In this document: piece after piece, positions 53,633 to 63,207 of the stretch
Position numbering within the stretch: position 1 is the first letter of the stretch
Layout: each line of letters opens with the position of its first letter
Source: Maribacter aquimaris
GTDB taxonomy: Bacteria > Bacteroidota > Bacteroidia > Flavobacteriales > Flavobacteriaceae
Assembly (NCBI RefSeq): GCF_014596745.1
Contig: NZ_JABTCF010000002.1
Coordinates: 248,001-312,000 of the forward strand
Length of the DNA stretch: 64,000 nucleotides
Direction of reading: 5' to 3'
The notes under the pieces: model-generated
The model's input: only the letters and a program-made list of their open reading frames with translations
Database searches by the model: none
Told to the model about the DNA's origin: nothing
Program-made: the position numbers and the translations under genes

Positions 53633-54694
53633 ATGATAGATTATTTGGTTGTTGGACTAGGATTGGCAGGTGTTTCATTTTGTGAACAGTTAGAGGTTCA
53701 TAAGAAGGATTATAAGGTTATTACCGATAATTCCCAAACGTCATCCCTTGTTGCCGGGGGATTGTACAATCCAGTTATTCTTAAGCGGTTCACCTTAGCG
53801 TGGAATGCTGATACCCAACTTGAGAAGGCAATACCTTTTTATAAGGGTCTAGAAAGAAAATTGGGAACACGGTTGGATTATAAGATTTCCATTTTAAGGA
53901 AATTCGCCTCGATAGCGGAACAGAATCTTTGGTTCGAAGCTGCGGATAAAAAAGGACTCGATAAGTTTCTCGATACAACCCTCATAAAAAATAATGACAG
54001 ATCCATCGATGCGCCTTTTGGTTTTGGCAAGGTGTTGCATACGGGAAGAATAGATGTAAAGGCCTTGATAGGGGCATACCAAAATGATCTTGTTGAAAAA
54101 GGAAGGCTATTGCAGGAAGCTTTCGATTTCAATGCTTTGCAAATCCATAATGGATATGTGGAATATAAATCCATTAAAGCCCGTAAAATTGTTTTTGCCA
54201 CGGGTTTCGGATTAAAATCAAACCCTTATTTCAAATACCTTCCATTACAGGGTAGTAAAGGGGAGCTCTTGACGATAAAAGCCCCGGATATAAAAACGCG
54301 GGACATCATAAAATCCTCGGTTTTCATCATCCCTATGGGTAACGGCCTATATCGGGTCGGGGCAACCTATGAAAGATTGGACAAATCCAATATCCCAACA
54401 GATGGGGCCAAGAACGAACTATTATCAAAATTGCACACTTTTTTAAAATGCGATTATGAAATCGTGGATCATGTGGCGGGTATTCGGCCTACCGTAAGCG
54501 ATAGGAGGCCCTTGGTGGGGGCACATCCAGAATACGACCAAATGTATGTGCTGAACGGGTTTGGGTCACGTGGGGTTTTAATTGCGCCAACAGTGTCCGC
54601 GCAACTTTTTGATTATATAGAGAGAGGGGAGGCGCTCCCAACGGAAATAGATGTGTTGCGGTTTATAAAAAAGTATACTCCTAAGGTTTCTTAA
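53633..54694 (+). CDS. FAD-dependent oxidoreductase (DAO family)
   Basis: A 353-residue flavoenzyme of the D-amino-acid-oxidase/glycine-oxidase superfamily. The FAD-binding motif VGLGLAGVSFCEQL begins at residue 6, ARKIVFATGFG is the second dinucleotide motif, and GIRPTVSDRRPLVGAHP plus LNGFGSRGVLIAP are the C-terminal FAD contacts. The substrate is not evident; an amine or amino acid is likely. The 3' end overlaps the convergent DUF983 gene by 14 bases. Confidence 0.88.
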   Translation: MIDYLVVGLGLAGVSFCEQLEVHKKDYKVITDNSQTSSLVAGGLYNPVILKRFTLAWNADTQLEKAIPFYKGLERKLGTRLDYKISILRKFASIAEQNLWFEAADKKGLDKFLDTTLIKNNDRSIDAPFGFGKVLHTGRIDVKALIGAYQNDLVEKGRLLQEAFDFNALQIHNGYVEYKSIKARKIVFATGFGLKSNPYFKYLPLQGSKGELLTIKAPDIKTRDIIKSSVFIIPMGNGLYRVGATYERLDKSNIPTDGAKNELLSKLHTFLKCDYEIVDHVAGIRPTVSDRRPLVGAHPEYDQMYVLNGFGSRGVLIAPTVSAQLFDYIERGEALPTEIDVLRFIKKYTPKVS

Positions 54695-55073
54695 TGGCAT
54701 TGGGATCATAATGAATGAAAAAGTTGATCCAAATATTTCTTGATAATCGTACGATTACCGGTAAAAAAACGATCATTGTAACTACAATGGCGATAAAAGA
54801 GGTGACCAGTGAAGTGCCTATGAACAAATAAGAGATTACAAAGGCCGCTACTGCAAAGGCGATACCTACACCATAACTAACATACATGGCACCATAAAAG
54901 AAGGAAGGCTCGATCTTGTATTTGGTATTGCAATGTGAACAGCGCTCATGCATTTTGAACAATTTACCCAATTTATAAGGGTTTTTTTCCAAATACATAC
55001 TTTCACTCTGGCATTTGGGGCAAGTTCCTGTTAAAATGCTGTAGAGTTTGTTTCCTTTTTTTAACATTTGCAA
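54681..55073 (-). CDS. DUF983 family zinc-ribbon membrane protein
   Basis: A 130-residue protein with an N-terminal zinc ribbon (CPKC at about 19-22 and CSHC at about 45-48) and two membrane helices (about 65-84 and 88-108), ending in a soluble tail. DUF983 proteins are common in Bacteroidota and Alphaproteobacteria but have no assigned function. The gene stands alone between two plus-strand genes. Confidence 0.9.
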   Translation of the reverse strand: MQMLKKGNKLYSILTGTCPKCQSESMYLEKNPYKLGKLFKMHERCSHCNTKYKIEPSFFYGAMYVSYGVGIAFAVAAFVISYLFIGTSLVTSFIAIVVTMIVFLPVIVRLSRNIWINFFIHYDPNAIKKP

Positions 55074-55131
55074 AAGTTTCAGCGAAAATACAGTTTTTGT
55101 ATTTTTTTAAACGTAACCTAGGTCACAAATT

Positions 55132-57048
55132 ATGCTAAACATACATAACCTGTCAGTTTCTTTTGGTGGTGAATACTTATTTGAGGAAATCTCATTCAGG
55201 CTAAATGCTGGTGACCGCGTGGGCCTTATTGGAAAAAATGGGGCAGGGAAATCCACACTCTTAAAATTACTGTCAAAAGACATGCCTATTGATTCGGGCA
55301 CTATTGCTACCGAGAAGAATTTGAAAATAGGTTTTCTTCGGCAGGATATCGATTTTAAACAGGGTAGAACGGTTTTGGAGGAAGCCTATCATGCTTTTGA
55401 GGAAATCAAGTCCTTGGAGGTGAAACTCGAGGATGTCAATCAACAACTCGCCGAGCGTACCGATTATGAGAGTGAAGGGTATCATCAATTAATGGTGGAT
55501 CTTAATGATTTTACACATCTATATGAAATCCTTGGGGGATACAATTATCAAGGGGATACCGAAAAAATATTGCTAGGGCTGGGCTTTAGGCGGGAGGATT
55601 TCGATAAAAAGACCGAAACCTTCTCCGGAGGTTGGCGAATGCGTATCGAATTGGCCAAATTATTACTCCAGAGTAATGACGTTTTATTGTTGGATGAGCC
55701 TACCAACCACTTGGATATCGAGTCCATTATATGGTTGGAACAATTTTTGACCAATTATCCAGGGGCAGTTGTCATAGTATCGCATGATAAGATGTTTTTA
55801 GACAATGTGACCAATAGAACCATTGAGATATCCTTAGGGCGTATTTATGATTATAACAAGCCCTATAGCGAATTTCTAAAATTGCGTGATGAGATGAAAG
55901 GGCAACAACTCAATGCCCAAAAGAATCAAGAAAAGGAAATACAGCAGGCAGAACGTCTTATTGAAAAATTTCGGGCCAAGTCAACAAAGGCCTCAATGGC
56001 GCAATCCTTGATCAAGAAGTTGGATAAGATGGATAGGATCGAGGTCGATCAAGACGATAATGCCGTTATGAACTTGCGCTTCCCGATTTCGATTACACCG
56101 GGTAAGGTGGTTGCTGAAATAGAAGGGCTATCTAAAAGATATGGCGACAATCTTGTACTGAATAATATTGATCTACTCCTTGAACGCGATAGTAAAACCG
56201 CCTTCGTAGGCCAAAACGGACAAGGAAAGTCAACCTTGGCCAAAATTATGGTCGGTGAATTGGAGTATGCGGGTAAATGCAAGTTGGGCCATAATGTGCA
56301 GATCGGCTACTTTGCCCAGAACCAGGCAGAATATCTCGATGGTCGCAAAACGGTTTTGGATACGATGATCGATTCCGCAAATGAAACCAATAGAAGTAAG
56401 GTTCGCGATATTCTTGGATCATTCCTTTTCAGGGGAGAAGAGGTAGATAAATATGTTAGGGTCCTTTCCGGAGGGGAACGCAATAGACTTGCGTTGGCAA
56501 AAATGCTCCTACAACCCTTTAATGTGTTGGTTATGGATGAACCGACCAACCACTTGGATATTCAATCCAAGAATGTGCTTAAAAAAGCCCTACAGAGCTT
56601 TGAGGGTACCTTGATACTTGTATCCCACGACCGGGATTTTCTTCAGGGACTGACCAATAAGGTCTATGAATTCCGTGATAGGAAGATCAAGGAGTATTTG
56701 GGTGATATTGATTTTTATCTTGAACAACGTAAGGTTGATGACTTCAGGGCCATAGAAAAGGAGAAGAGTGAGCCCGTAAAGAAAACCAAAACAGAAAAAC
56801 CGTCCAATACCTATCAAGATCAGAAAAAAATAAAGTCGTTGAAGAATAGACTTAGCTCCGTGGAAACTAAAATCTCCGACCTTGAGAAAGAACTGAAGAA
56901 AATTGACCATGATCTTTTGATGAACTATGATTCAACAATAGCAAAACCCAATTTCTTCGATGAATACCAAGGAAAGAAAAAAGACTTGGAAAAGTTTATG
57001 GAACAATGGACGGAAATCACCTTGGAGTTGGAAAAATACGGTCAGTGA
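55132..57048 (+). CDS. ABC-F family ATPase (Uup-like)
   Basis: A 638-residue protein with two ABC modules and no membrane domain. Module 1: Walker A GKNGAGKST (about 35-43), signature FSGGWRMRIELAKLL, Walker B LLLDEPTNHLD. Module 2: GQNGQGKST, signature LSGGERNRLALAKML, Walker B LVMDEPTNHLD. A linker between them and a C-terminal coiled coil (about 565-638) resemble Uup. ABC-F proteins act on the ribosome or on DNA repair intermediates rather than in transport. Confidence 0.95.
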   Translation: MLNIHNLSVSFGGEYLFEEISFRLNAGDRVGLIGKNGAGKSTLLKLLSKDMPIDSGTIATEKNLKIGFLRQDIDFKQGRTVLEEAYHAFEEIKSLEVKLEDVNQQLAERTDYESEGYHQLMVDLNDFTHLYEILGGYNYQGDTEKILLGLGFRREDFDKKTETFSGGWRMRIELAKLLLQSNDVLLLDEPTNHLDIESIIWLEQFLTNYPGAVVIVSHDKMFLDNVTNRTIEISLGRIYDYNKPYSEFLKLRDEMKGQQLNAQKNQEKEIQQAERLIEKFRAKSTKASMAQSLIKKLDKMDRIEVDQDDNAVMNLRFPISITPGKVVAEIEGLSKRYGDNLVLNNIDLLLERDSKTAFVGQNGQGKSTLAKIMVGELEYAGKCKLGHNVQIGYFAQNQAEYLDGRKTVLDTMIDSANETNRSKVRDILGSFLFRGEEVDKYVRVLSGGERNRLALAKMLLQPFNVLVMDEPTNHLDIQSKNVLKKALQSFEGTLILVSHDRDFLQGLTNKVYEFRDRKIKEYLGDIDFYLEQRKVDDFRAIEKEKSEPVKKTKTEKPSNTYQDQKKIKSLKNRLSSVETKISDLEKELKKIDHDLLMNYDSTIAKPNFFDEYQGKKKDLEKFMEQWTEITLELEKYGQ

Positions 57049-57130
57049 TCTCAAAATAACTTTGTTATAATTTCCTACACCACACATAATCCGACTTTCA
57101 CAACATTATAGGGCCGTTTAGCGATAAAAG

Positions 57131-57162
57131 TTGCAATGTAACAGTTATTCGTTTTACTTTTG
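57131..57162 (+). promoter_or_regulatory. Promoter of the LRR protein gene
   Basis: TTG at 57131-57133, 21 bases, then TACTTTTG at 57155-57162, matching the Bacteroidota consensus. The ATG lies 58 bases past the box. Confidence 0.6.
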
Positions 57163-57219
57163 TAGGGTAATTCTTAAGTTACGGCTAATATAATTGTTTC
57201 TAATTAATTGATTTGCAAT

Positions 57220-58098
57220 ATGAAAAGGATTTTATGTTTGGTTTTGACCGCTATTATTTGCAGTAATGCCGTACAAGCTGAAATTTCTGGAGATGAAAAG
57301 CAAGCCTTGGTGGATTTCTATAATAGCACCAATGGGGAAGCATGGAAAGTCACTTGGGATTTGAACGCTTCCTATGATACATGGCACGGGGTTCAGGTTG
57401 TAAATGACCATGTCGTCGCGATTGATTTGTTTCATAATAATCTATCAGGTTCCTTACCTAATAGTATAGGCAAATTGGCTCGTCTTGAAAAATTGAATTT
57501 GGCTTTTAATTCTATATCAGGAACACTGCCTACAAGTTTGGGCCTACTGAAGAATCTTAAGGTTTTAAAACTGGAGATGAACCGTATCAAGGGGACTTTG
57601 CCCAATACGATAGGCATGATGTCCGAGCTTGAGGAGTTTTCAATTTTCAATAATTTTATTTCAGGAAGTATACCCGAAGCTATTGGCGGCCTTAAGAAAT
57701 TAAAGGTCCTGAACCTCTCAAGCAATAATTTAAAAGGGGCCATTCCCAAATCCTTGGGTGATTTGACCAAATTGGAAAGTCTTGGGCTTTTTGAAAATGG
57801 CTTGGAAGGTAAGATTCCCAATGAAATGGGGAACTTGAAAGAATTAAAGGAACTGGTATTGGCCAATAATCAATTGGGAGGAGAAATACCTGAAGAATTT
57901 GGACAATTGGCAAGTTTGGAAATATTCCAGATACAAAATAATAATTTCAATTCCTTTGAGAATATAGGAATGATGGATACAAGAGGTTTGCTAGTCTTTG
58001 ATTACGATAAGGACGATTCCCAATTGGATTTTAAAGACATTAACTTTAGCAAAACTAGGATGGCAGACACAAAGTTTGAGGATGATGTTGAAGAGTAG
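57220..58098 (+). CDS. Secreted leucine-rich repeat protein
   Basis: A 292-residue exported protein with a signal peptide (MKRILCLVLTAIICSNAVQA) and about seven to eight plant-type leucine-rich repeats of 23-24 residues, pattern LxxLxxLxLxxNxxxGxIPxxxGxL (GSLPNSIGKL, GTLPTSLGLL, GTLPNTIGMM, GSIPEAIGGL, GAIPKSLGDL, GKIPNEMGNL, GEIPEEFGQL). The ATG at 57220 is preferred over the TTG four codons upstream. The acidic C-terminus shows no type IX sorting domain, so the protein may be periplasmic. Such repeats mediate protein binding; the partner is unknown. Confidence 0.9.
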   Translation: MKRILCLVLTAIICSNAVQAEISGDEKQALVDFYNSTNGEAWKVTWDLNASYDTWHGVQVVNDHVVAIDLFHNNLSGSLPNSIGKLARLEKLNLAFNSISGTLPTSLGLLKNLKVLKLEMNRIKGTLPNTIGMMSELEEFSIFNNFISGSIPEAIGGLKKLKVLNLSSNNLKGAIPKSLGDLTKLESLGLFENGLEGKIPNEMGNLKELKELVLANNQLGGEIPEEFGQLASLEIFQIQNNNFNSFENIGMMDTRGLLVFDYDKDDSQLDFKDINFSKTRMADTKFEDDVEE

Positions 58099-58130
58099 TT
58101 AGTGATTCATAGTTTTAGTTAGTTTGGTTA

Positions 58131-58156
58131 AAAGGGATGCAAGAGCATCCCTTTTT
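58131..58156 (+). terminator. Rho-independent terminator after the LRR gene
   Basis: AAAGGGATGC and GCATCCCTTT form a perfect 10-bp stem with an AAGA loop, followed by T residues. Confidence 0.9.
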
Positions 58157-58223
58157 GTTTTTTCACAGGATTTATTCGTAAAAAATATCGATAAAAAAAA
58201 TGATATTATGATAATTTTAACAA

Positions 58224-58241
58224 TGGTTGCACCTGCAACCA
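58224..58241. promoter_or_regulatory. Palindromic operator candidate for the MarR regulator
   Basis: TGGTTGCA-CC-TGCAACCA is an 8-bp perfect inverted repeat with a two-base centre, 27 bases before the marR start. Size, symmetry and place are those of a MarR dimer site, so the efflux operon is probably autoregulated here. Confidence 0.65.
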
Positions 58242-58267
58242 ATAGTGATTTTCATTAGCTTCGCCCC

Positions 58268-58729
58268 GTGCAATCCAAGGAAGTATATATCGATTTCGAA
58301 AATTCAATAATCCCTTGGTTGGGAATGACCTCTAAGTTTGTTGATCATTATTTGCATTTACTCCTTGTCCAACATGGTTTGACCCTTAGTAAGGAGCAGG
58401 TTGTTGTTCTTAAAAGATTGCATGATCACGATGGGGACGGCCTCAATCAAAATGAACTTGCATATCTTACCAATAGGGATAAATCGTCTTTGGCTCGTTT
58501 GCTTTCCAACATGGAAAAGAAAAGGTTTATCGCCAGAAAACAAAACAAAGAGGACAAACGGATCAACCGGGTTTTTTTGACCGATGAGGGGAGAGCGGTT
58601 TTTATAAAAGCGAAGATGGCTATAAAAGAGCTCATTCGAGCCATGGAAGAAGGGATAACGGAAGAAGAGAAAAAACAATTGATCAAACTATTGAAAAAAG
58701 TACAAGTTAATTATAAGAAGGAAATATAG
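58268..58729 (+). CDS. MarR family transcriptional regulator
   Basis: A 153-residue winged-helix regulator: dimerisation helices at both ends and the DNA-binding part at about 55-105 (LNQNELAYLTNRDKSSLARLLSNMEKKRFI, wing RKQNKEDKRINRVFLT). It starts with GTG; no ATG is available nearby upstream. It is the first gene of the RND efflux operon (17-base gap to the adaptor) and likely represses it through the palindrome upstream. Confidence 0.93.
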   Translation: MQSKEVYIDFENSIIPWLGMTSKFVDHYLHLLLVQHGLTLSKEQVVVLKRLHDHDGDGLNQNELAYLTNRDKSSLARLLSNMEKKRFIARKQNKEDKRINRVFLTDEGRAVFIKAKMAIKELIRAMEEGITEEEKKQLIKLLKKVQVNYKKEI

Positions 58730-58746
58730 TACAATAACCGAACCGT

Positions 58747-59892
58747 ATGAGAAAATCAATTTTAAGCATTTTGGGTGTTCTGATTATTGTGGCATCTGTT
58801 TTTGTCGCGAAAATGATCATTGATAGTAAAAGCAATGCTCGCCCCAAAGCTGAAAAAATAGTGAAGACCGTCTTTGCTGAAAAAGTCAAAAATGGCAAAG
58901 TACCCATTGTAGTGCCAGCCAATGGTAATTTAAAAGCGAAGAACCGCTTGGAGCTATATGCTGAGGTACAGGGGGTATTTCGAGGTGGAAACAAATTATT
59001 CCGTCCTGGACAAAAATACAGTAAGGGGGAAAGCATCATTCGAATAGATGCATCGGAATATAAGGCAAATGTGCAATCGGCCAAAAGTAACCTGTATAAT
59101 GAGCTTACTTCGATTATGCCTGACCTGCGATTGGATTATCCTGAAATATTTCCGAAGTGGCAAGCCTATCTTAGTGGTTTCAATATGGAAGAAACCACTC
59201 CAAAGCTACCTGAAATGACAAGCGAGAAGGAGAAGTTCTTTATTTCGGGCAGGGGTATTTTGACAACTTATTACAATGTGAAGAATTTAGAACAACGACT
59301 CTCAAAATATAGGATTTCCGCTCCTTTCAATGGCATCCTTACCGATGCCTTGGTGACCGAGGGTACACTCATTCGTTCGGGTCAGAAACTAGGGGAGTTT
59401 ATAAATACCGATGTCTATGAGTTGGAGGTATCCATCAGTAAGAAATTTAGTGATTTACTTAGGGTAGGTGAGCAGGTAGTGCTTACCAATCTTGATAAGG
59501 TAAATACCTATCAGGGTAAGGTCGCACGGATCAATGGCAGTGTTGATCAAGCGACCCAAACCATAAAAGCATATATAGAGGTTCGTGATAGTAATCTTAG
59601 GGAAGGTATGTATTTGGAAGCCAATCTAGATGCCAAGGAAGAAGCCAATGCGATTGAAATTGATCGAAACCTGTTATTGGAGAACAATCGCATCTTTGTG
59701 GTTCGCGATTCCATTCTCGATATGATCGATGTGGAACCCGTATATTTTTCGAATAAAAAGGTTGTGTTGAAGAACGTGCCTGACGGAACGACCATTTTAA
59801 GTAAACCCGTAATAGGGGCTTATACCGGAATGTTGGTCAAACAATATCAAGAAAGCGAAGTAGGGAAGTCATCTAATCCAACGAACGAATGA
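58747..59892 (+). CDS. RND efflux periplasmic adaptor (HlyD/AcrA family)
   Basis: A 381-residue membrane fusion protein with an N-terminal anchor (about 5-23), a split biotinyl-lipoyl domain (LELYAEVQGVFRGG and ISAPFNGILTDALVTEGTLI), a short helical hairpin, and a beta-barrel with ARINGSVDQATQTIKAYIEV. It bridges the pump and the TolC-like channel. Its stop overlaps the pump start by four bases. Confidence 0.94.
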   Translation: MRKSILSILGVLIIVASVFVAKMIIDSKSNARPKAEKIVKTVFAEKVKNGKVPIVVPANGNLKAKNRLELYAEVQGVFRGGNKLFRPGQKYSKGESIIRIDASEYKANVQSAKSNLYNELTSIMPDLRLDYPEIFPKWQAYLSGFNMEETTPKLPEMTSEKEKFFISGRGILTTYYNVKNLEQRLSKYRISAPFNGILTDALVTEGTLIRSGQKLGEFINTDVYELEVSISKKFSDLLRVGEQVVLTNLDKVNTYQGKVARINGSVDQATQTIKAYIEVRDSNLREGMYLEANLDAKEEANAIEIDRNLLLENNRIFVVRDSILDMIDVEPVYFSNKKVVLKNVPDGTTILSKPVIGAYTGMLVKQYQESEVGKSSNPTNE

Positions 59893-62800
59893 GAAATATT
59901 ATTTCCTATTTCATTAAGTACCATGTTGCGGTACATGTTTTTATTTTCGCTGTGGCGATTTTTGGGGTTTTGGGCGCCCTTTCCATGAAATCCTCGTTTT
60001 TTCCACTTTCCGATTCCAAGAATATATCAATCAATATTACGTATCCGGGAGCCTCGCCCCAAGAAGTAGAGGAAGGTATCGTACTTAAGATCGAAGATAA
60101 CCTAAAAGGTTTGGAGGGTGTTGATCGGGTAACATCGACCTCACGTGAAAATAGTGGAAATATAAATGTCGAGATCGAAATGGGACGCGACATAGATTTT
60201 ATGTTGTTGCAAGTCAAGAATGCCGTAGACCGGGTGCCGACCTTTCCAACAGGAATGGAACCACTGATCGTTTCCAAATTGGAGGCCGTTCGGCAAACCA
60301 TAAATTTTGCGATTAGTGGAGAGAACATTCCATTGGCAACCTTAAAGCAGATAGGGAGGCAAATAGAGAATGATATTCGGGCTATCGACGGAATTTCACA
60401 GATTACCATTTCAGGATATCCCGAAGAGGAAATTGAAATTGCGGTAAACGAGAATAACCTGTTGGCGTATAACCTGTCCTTCAATGAGGTAGCACTGGCC
60501 GTAGGGAATGCCAATATCCTTGTTACAGGGGGGAATATAAAAACGAATGCGGAAGAGTATTTGATACGGGCCAATAATAGATCTTATTATGGCAATGAGT
60601 TTTCCAATATCATCGTGCGGGCAGACCCCAACGGGCAAACAATTCGTCTGAAGGATGTAGCCGTTATTCGTGATCGGTTTTCTGAAACCCCGAATGCGAC
60701 CTATTTCAATGGTAACATGGCCATCAATACCACCATTACCAGTACCAATACAGAAGATTTACTGAGTTCTGCCGAAAAGGTCAAGGAGTATGTTTCGAGT
60801 TTTAACGAGGAACATAACAATGTGCGTTTGGATGTGGTGAGTGACCAATCCAAGACATTGAACCAACGGACACAGTTACTTACTGAGAACGCCATAATGG
60901 GAATGATTTTGGTACTGTTGTTCCTTTCACTTTTTTTAAATACCAGACTGGCATTTTGGGTGGCTTTTGGCTTGCCGATTTCCTTTTTGGGAATGTTCAT
61001 CTTTGCTGGTTTTTTCGATGTGACCATCAATGTGCTTTCATTGTTTGGGATGATCATCGTTATCGGTATCCTGGTCGATGATGGAATTGTTATAGCGGAG
61101 AACATCTATCAACATTATGAAAGGGGTAAATCGCCTTTGGATGCGGCCATTGACGGCACAATGGAGGTTATTCCTCCTATTGTTTCCGCGATTATAACTA
61201 CCGTACTGGCATTTTCCATTTTCTTGTTTCTTGATGGTAGGATCGGGGATTTTTTCAGTGAGGTTTCCGTCATCGTGATCCTAACCCTTTTGGTTTCATT
61301 GATCGAGGCATTGATTATCCTGCCTGCCCATTTGGCCCATTCAAAAGCCTTACAACCTGTTGATGATTCGGAAAAAACAGGATTGGCAAAAGCTTTTGTA
61401 CGCCTCAGGGGCATAAATCGGGCCGGGGATTGGTTTATGAAATGGATGCGGGATGAAATGTACAGTCCGACACTTAGGTTTGTGATGCGACATAAGTTGT
61501 TTTCTTTCGGGATTTTTGCCATGCTTTTGATGCTGACATTGGGTTCTATGGGCGGTGGTATCATAAGAACCTCTTTCTTTCCACGTGTTGCCAGTGATAG
61601 GGTACAAGTTGAATTATTGATGCCTAATGGTACCAATGAAAAAGTAACCGATTCCATTATTTCATTGATTGAGGATAAAGCAAAAATCGTAAATCAGGAA
61701 TTGACCGAAAAATATTTAAAGGGTACCGGAAAGGAACTCTATGAAAATGTTATAAAGAATATTGGACCGGGATCATCTGCCGCAACACTTACGTTAAATC
61801 TTTTGCCCGGTGAGGAACGACCCGATGAAGTTATTTCGGATATGGTCACCAACCGCTTAAGGGAATTGGTAGGTCCGGTAATCGGTGTTGAAAGTTTGAT
61901 CTATGGCTCTGGAGGTAATTTTGGGGGAAGTCCGGTTTCGGTGTCACTACTCGGTAATAATATTCAAGAATTAAAAGCCGCGAAAGAAGAACTGAAAACG
62001 GCTATGTTGAACAATTCCGCCTTAAAGGATATTGAGGATAACGATCCTGCGGGGATCAAGGAAATACGGTTGGAACTCAAAGAAAATGCCTATTTGCTGG
62101 GCTTGGACCTAAGAACGGTCATGACCCAGGTTAGGGCTGGTTTTTTTGGTGCTCAGGCCCAACGCTTTCAACGGGGGCAGGATGAAATTCGGGTATGGGT
62201 GCGTTATGACCGCGAAAACCGTTCTTCCATTACCGATTTGGATGAAATGCGCATACAGACCCCATCGGGAAATCGAGTGCCCTTAAAGGAAATTGCCGAT
62301 TATACCATTGAAAGGGGTGATGTAGCCATAAACCGTTTGGAAGGTAGGCGTGAAATTCAAATATCAGCAGACCTAAAAGACGAGAAGGTTACAAGTGCTA
62401 CCGATGTTATGGCAGAAATAAAGGCGGATATTATGCCCGCAATACAATCTAAATACCCCACGGTGACACCTTCTTATGAGGGGCAGAATAGGGAGGCGAA
62501 TAAGATGTTGAAATCATTGAAGGTAGTGGGTGTCGCTGTTTTACTCTTAATCTATATCACCATTGCCTTTACCTTTAGAAGTTTTAGTCAGCCTTTAATG
62601 TTGATATTGTTGGTGCCTTTTAGTATTACCGCAGTAGGATGGGGGCATTGGATCCACGGATTTCCGGTGAACTTTCTCTCTATGTTGGGTATTATCGCCT
62701 TGGTAGGGATTATGGTGAATGACGGACTGGTACTTATAGGGAAGTTCAATGCCAACCTAAGGGATGGTATGCATTTTGACGAGGCGTTGATTGAAGCGGG

Positions 62801-63137
62801 AAGGTCTAGGTTTAGGGCTATTTTTCTAACCTCGGTAACTACTATTGCAGGTCTGGCTCCCTTACTTTTAGAGAAAAGTAGGCAGGCACAGTTTCTAAAG
62901 CCAATGGCCATTTCCATTGCTTATGGTATTGCCTTTGCCACCATCCTGACCTTATTGATGTTACCAATATTCCTTTCGTTCAGTAATAAGATCAAGGTGG
63001 GGACGAAATGGTTGAAGACCGGTAATAAAGTCACAAAGGAGGAGGTCGAAAGAGCGCTAAAAGAGCAAAAAGAAGAGGCCCATTTAAGTGGGGGACTTTC
63101 AAAAGGCCATGAAGTAACGAATACAGACAATGATTAA
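59889..63137 (+). CDS. RND family efflux permease
   Basis: A 1082-residue inner-membrane pump of the AcrB/MdtC superfamily with twelve helices and two large periplasmic loops. Motifs include ITYPGASPQEVEEGI in the first porter subdomain, the proton-relay pair in GILVDDGIVIAENI (helix 4), and GIIALVGIMVNDGLVLIGKFN in helix 10. The C-terminal cytoplasmic tail is charged. Together with the adaptor and the downstream TolC-like channel it forms a tripartite exporter; the substrates cannot be read from sequence. Confidence 0.95.
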   Translation: MRNIISYFIKYHVAVHVFIFAVAIFGVLGALSMKSSFFPLSDSKNISINITYPGASPQEVEEGIVLKIEDNLKGLEGVDRVTSTSRENSGNINVEIEMGRDIDFMLLQVKNAVDRVPTFPTGMEPLIVSKLEAVRQTINFAISGENIPLATLKQIGRQIENDIRAIDGISQITISGYPEEEIEIAVNENNLLAYNLSFNEVALAVGNANILVTGGNIKTNAEEYLIRANNRSYYGNEFSNIIVRADPNGQTIRLKDVAVIRDRFSETPNATYFNGNMAINTTITSTNTEDLLSSAEKVKEYVSSFNEEHNNVRLDVVSDQSKTLNQRTQLLTENAIMGMILVLLFLSLFLNTRLAFWVAFGLPISFLGMFIFAGFFDVTINVLSLFGMIIVIGILVDDGIVIAENIYQHYERGKSPLDAAIDGTMEVIPPIVSAIITTVLAFSIFLFLDGRIGDFFSEVSVIVILTLLVSLIEALIILPAHLAHSKALQPVDDSEKTGLAKAFVRLRGINRAGDWFMKWMRDEMYSPTLRFVMRHKLFSFGIFAMLLMLTLGSMGGGIIRTSFFPRVASDRVQVELLMPNGTNEKVTDSIISLIEDKAKIVNQELTEKYLKGTGKELYENVIKNIGPGSSAATLTLNLLPGEERPDEVISDMVTNRLRELVGPVIGVESLIYGSGGNFGGSPVSVSLLGNNIQELKAAKEELKTAMLNNSALKDIEDNDPAGIKEIRLELKENAYLLGLDLRTVMTQVRAGFFGAQAQRFQRGQDEIRVWVRYDRENRSSITDLDEMRIQTPSGNRVPLKEIADYTIERGDVAINRLEGRREIQISADLKDEKVTSATDVMAEIKADIMPAIQSKYPTVTPSYEGQNREANKMLKSLKVVGVAVLLLIYITIAFTFRSFSQPLMLILLVPFSITAVGWGHWIHGFPVNFLSMLGIIALVGIMVNDGLVLIGKFNANLRDGMHFDEALIEAGRSRFRAIFLTSVTTIAGLAPLLLEKSRQAQFLKPMAISIAYGIAFATILTLLMLPIFLSFSNKIKVGTKWLKTGNKVTKEEVERALKEQKEEAHLSGGLSKGHEVTNTDND

Positions 63138-63207
63138 GTGCTTTATGATATATAAAGAATCGGAACGCATGTACAAGAAACTTCAATCAATACAGAAGTC
63201 GAATATA

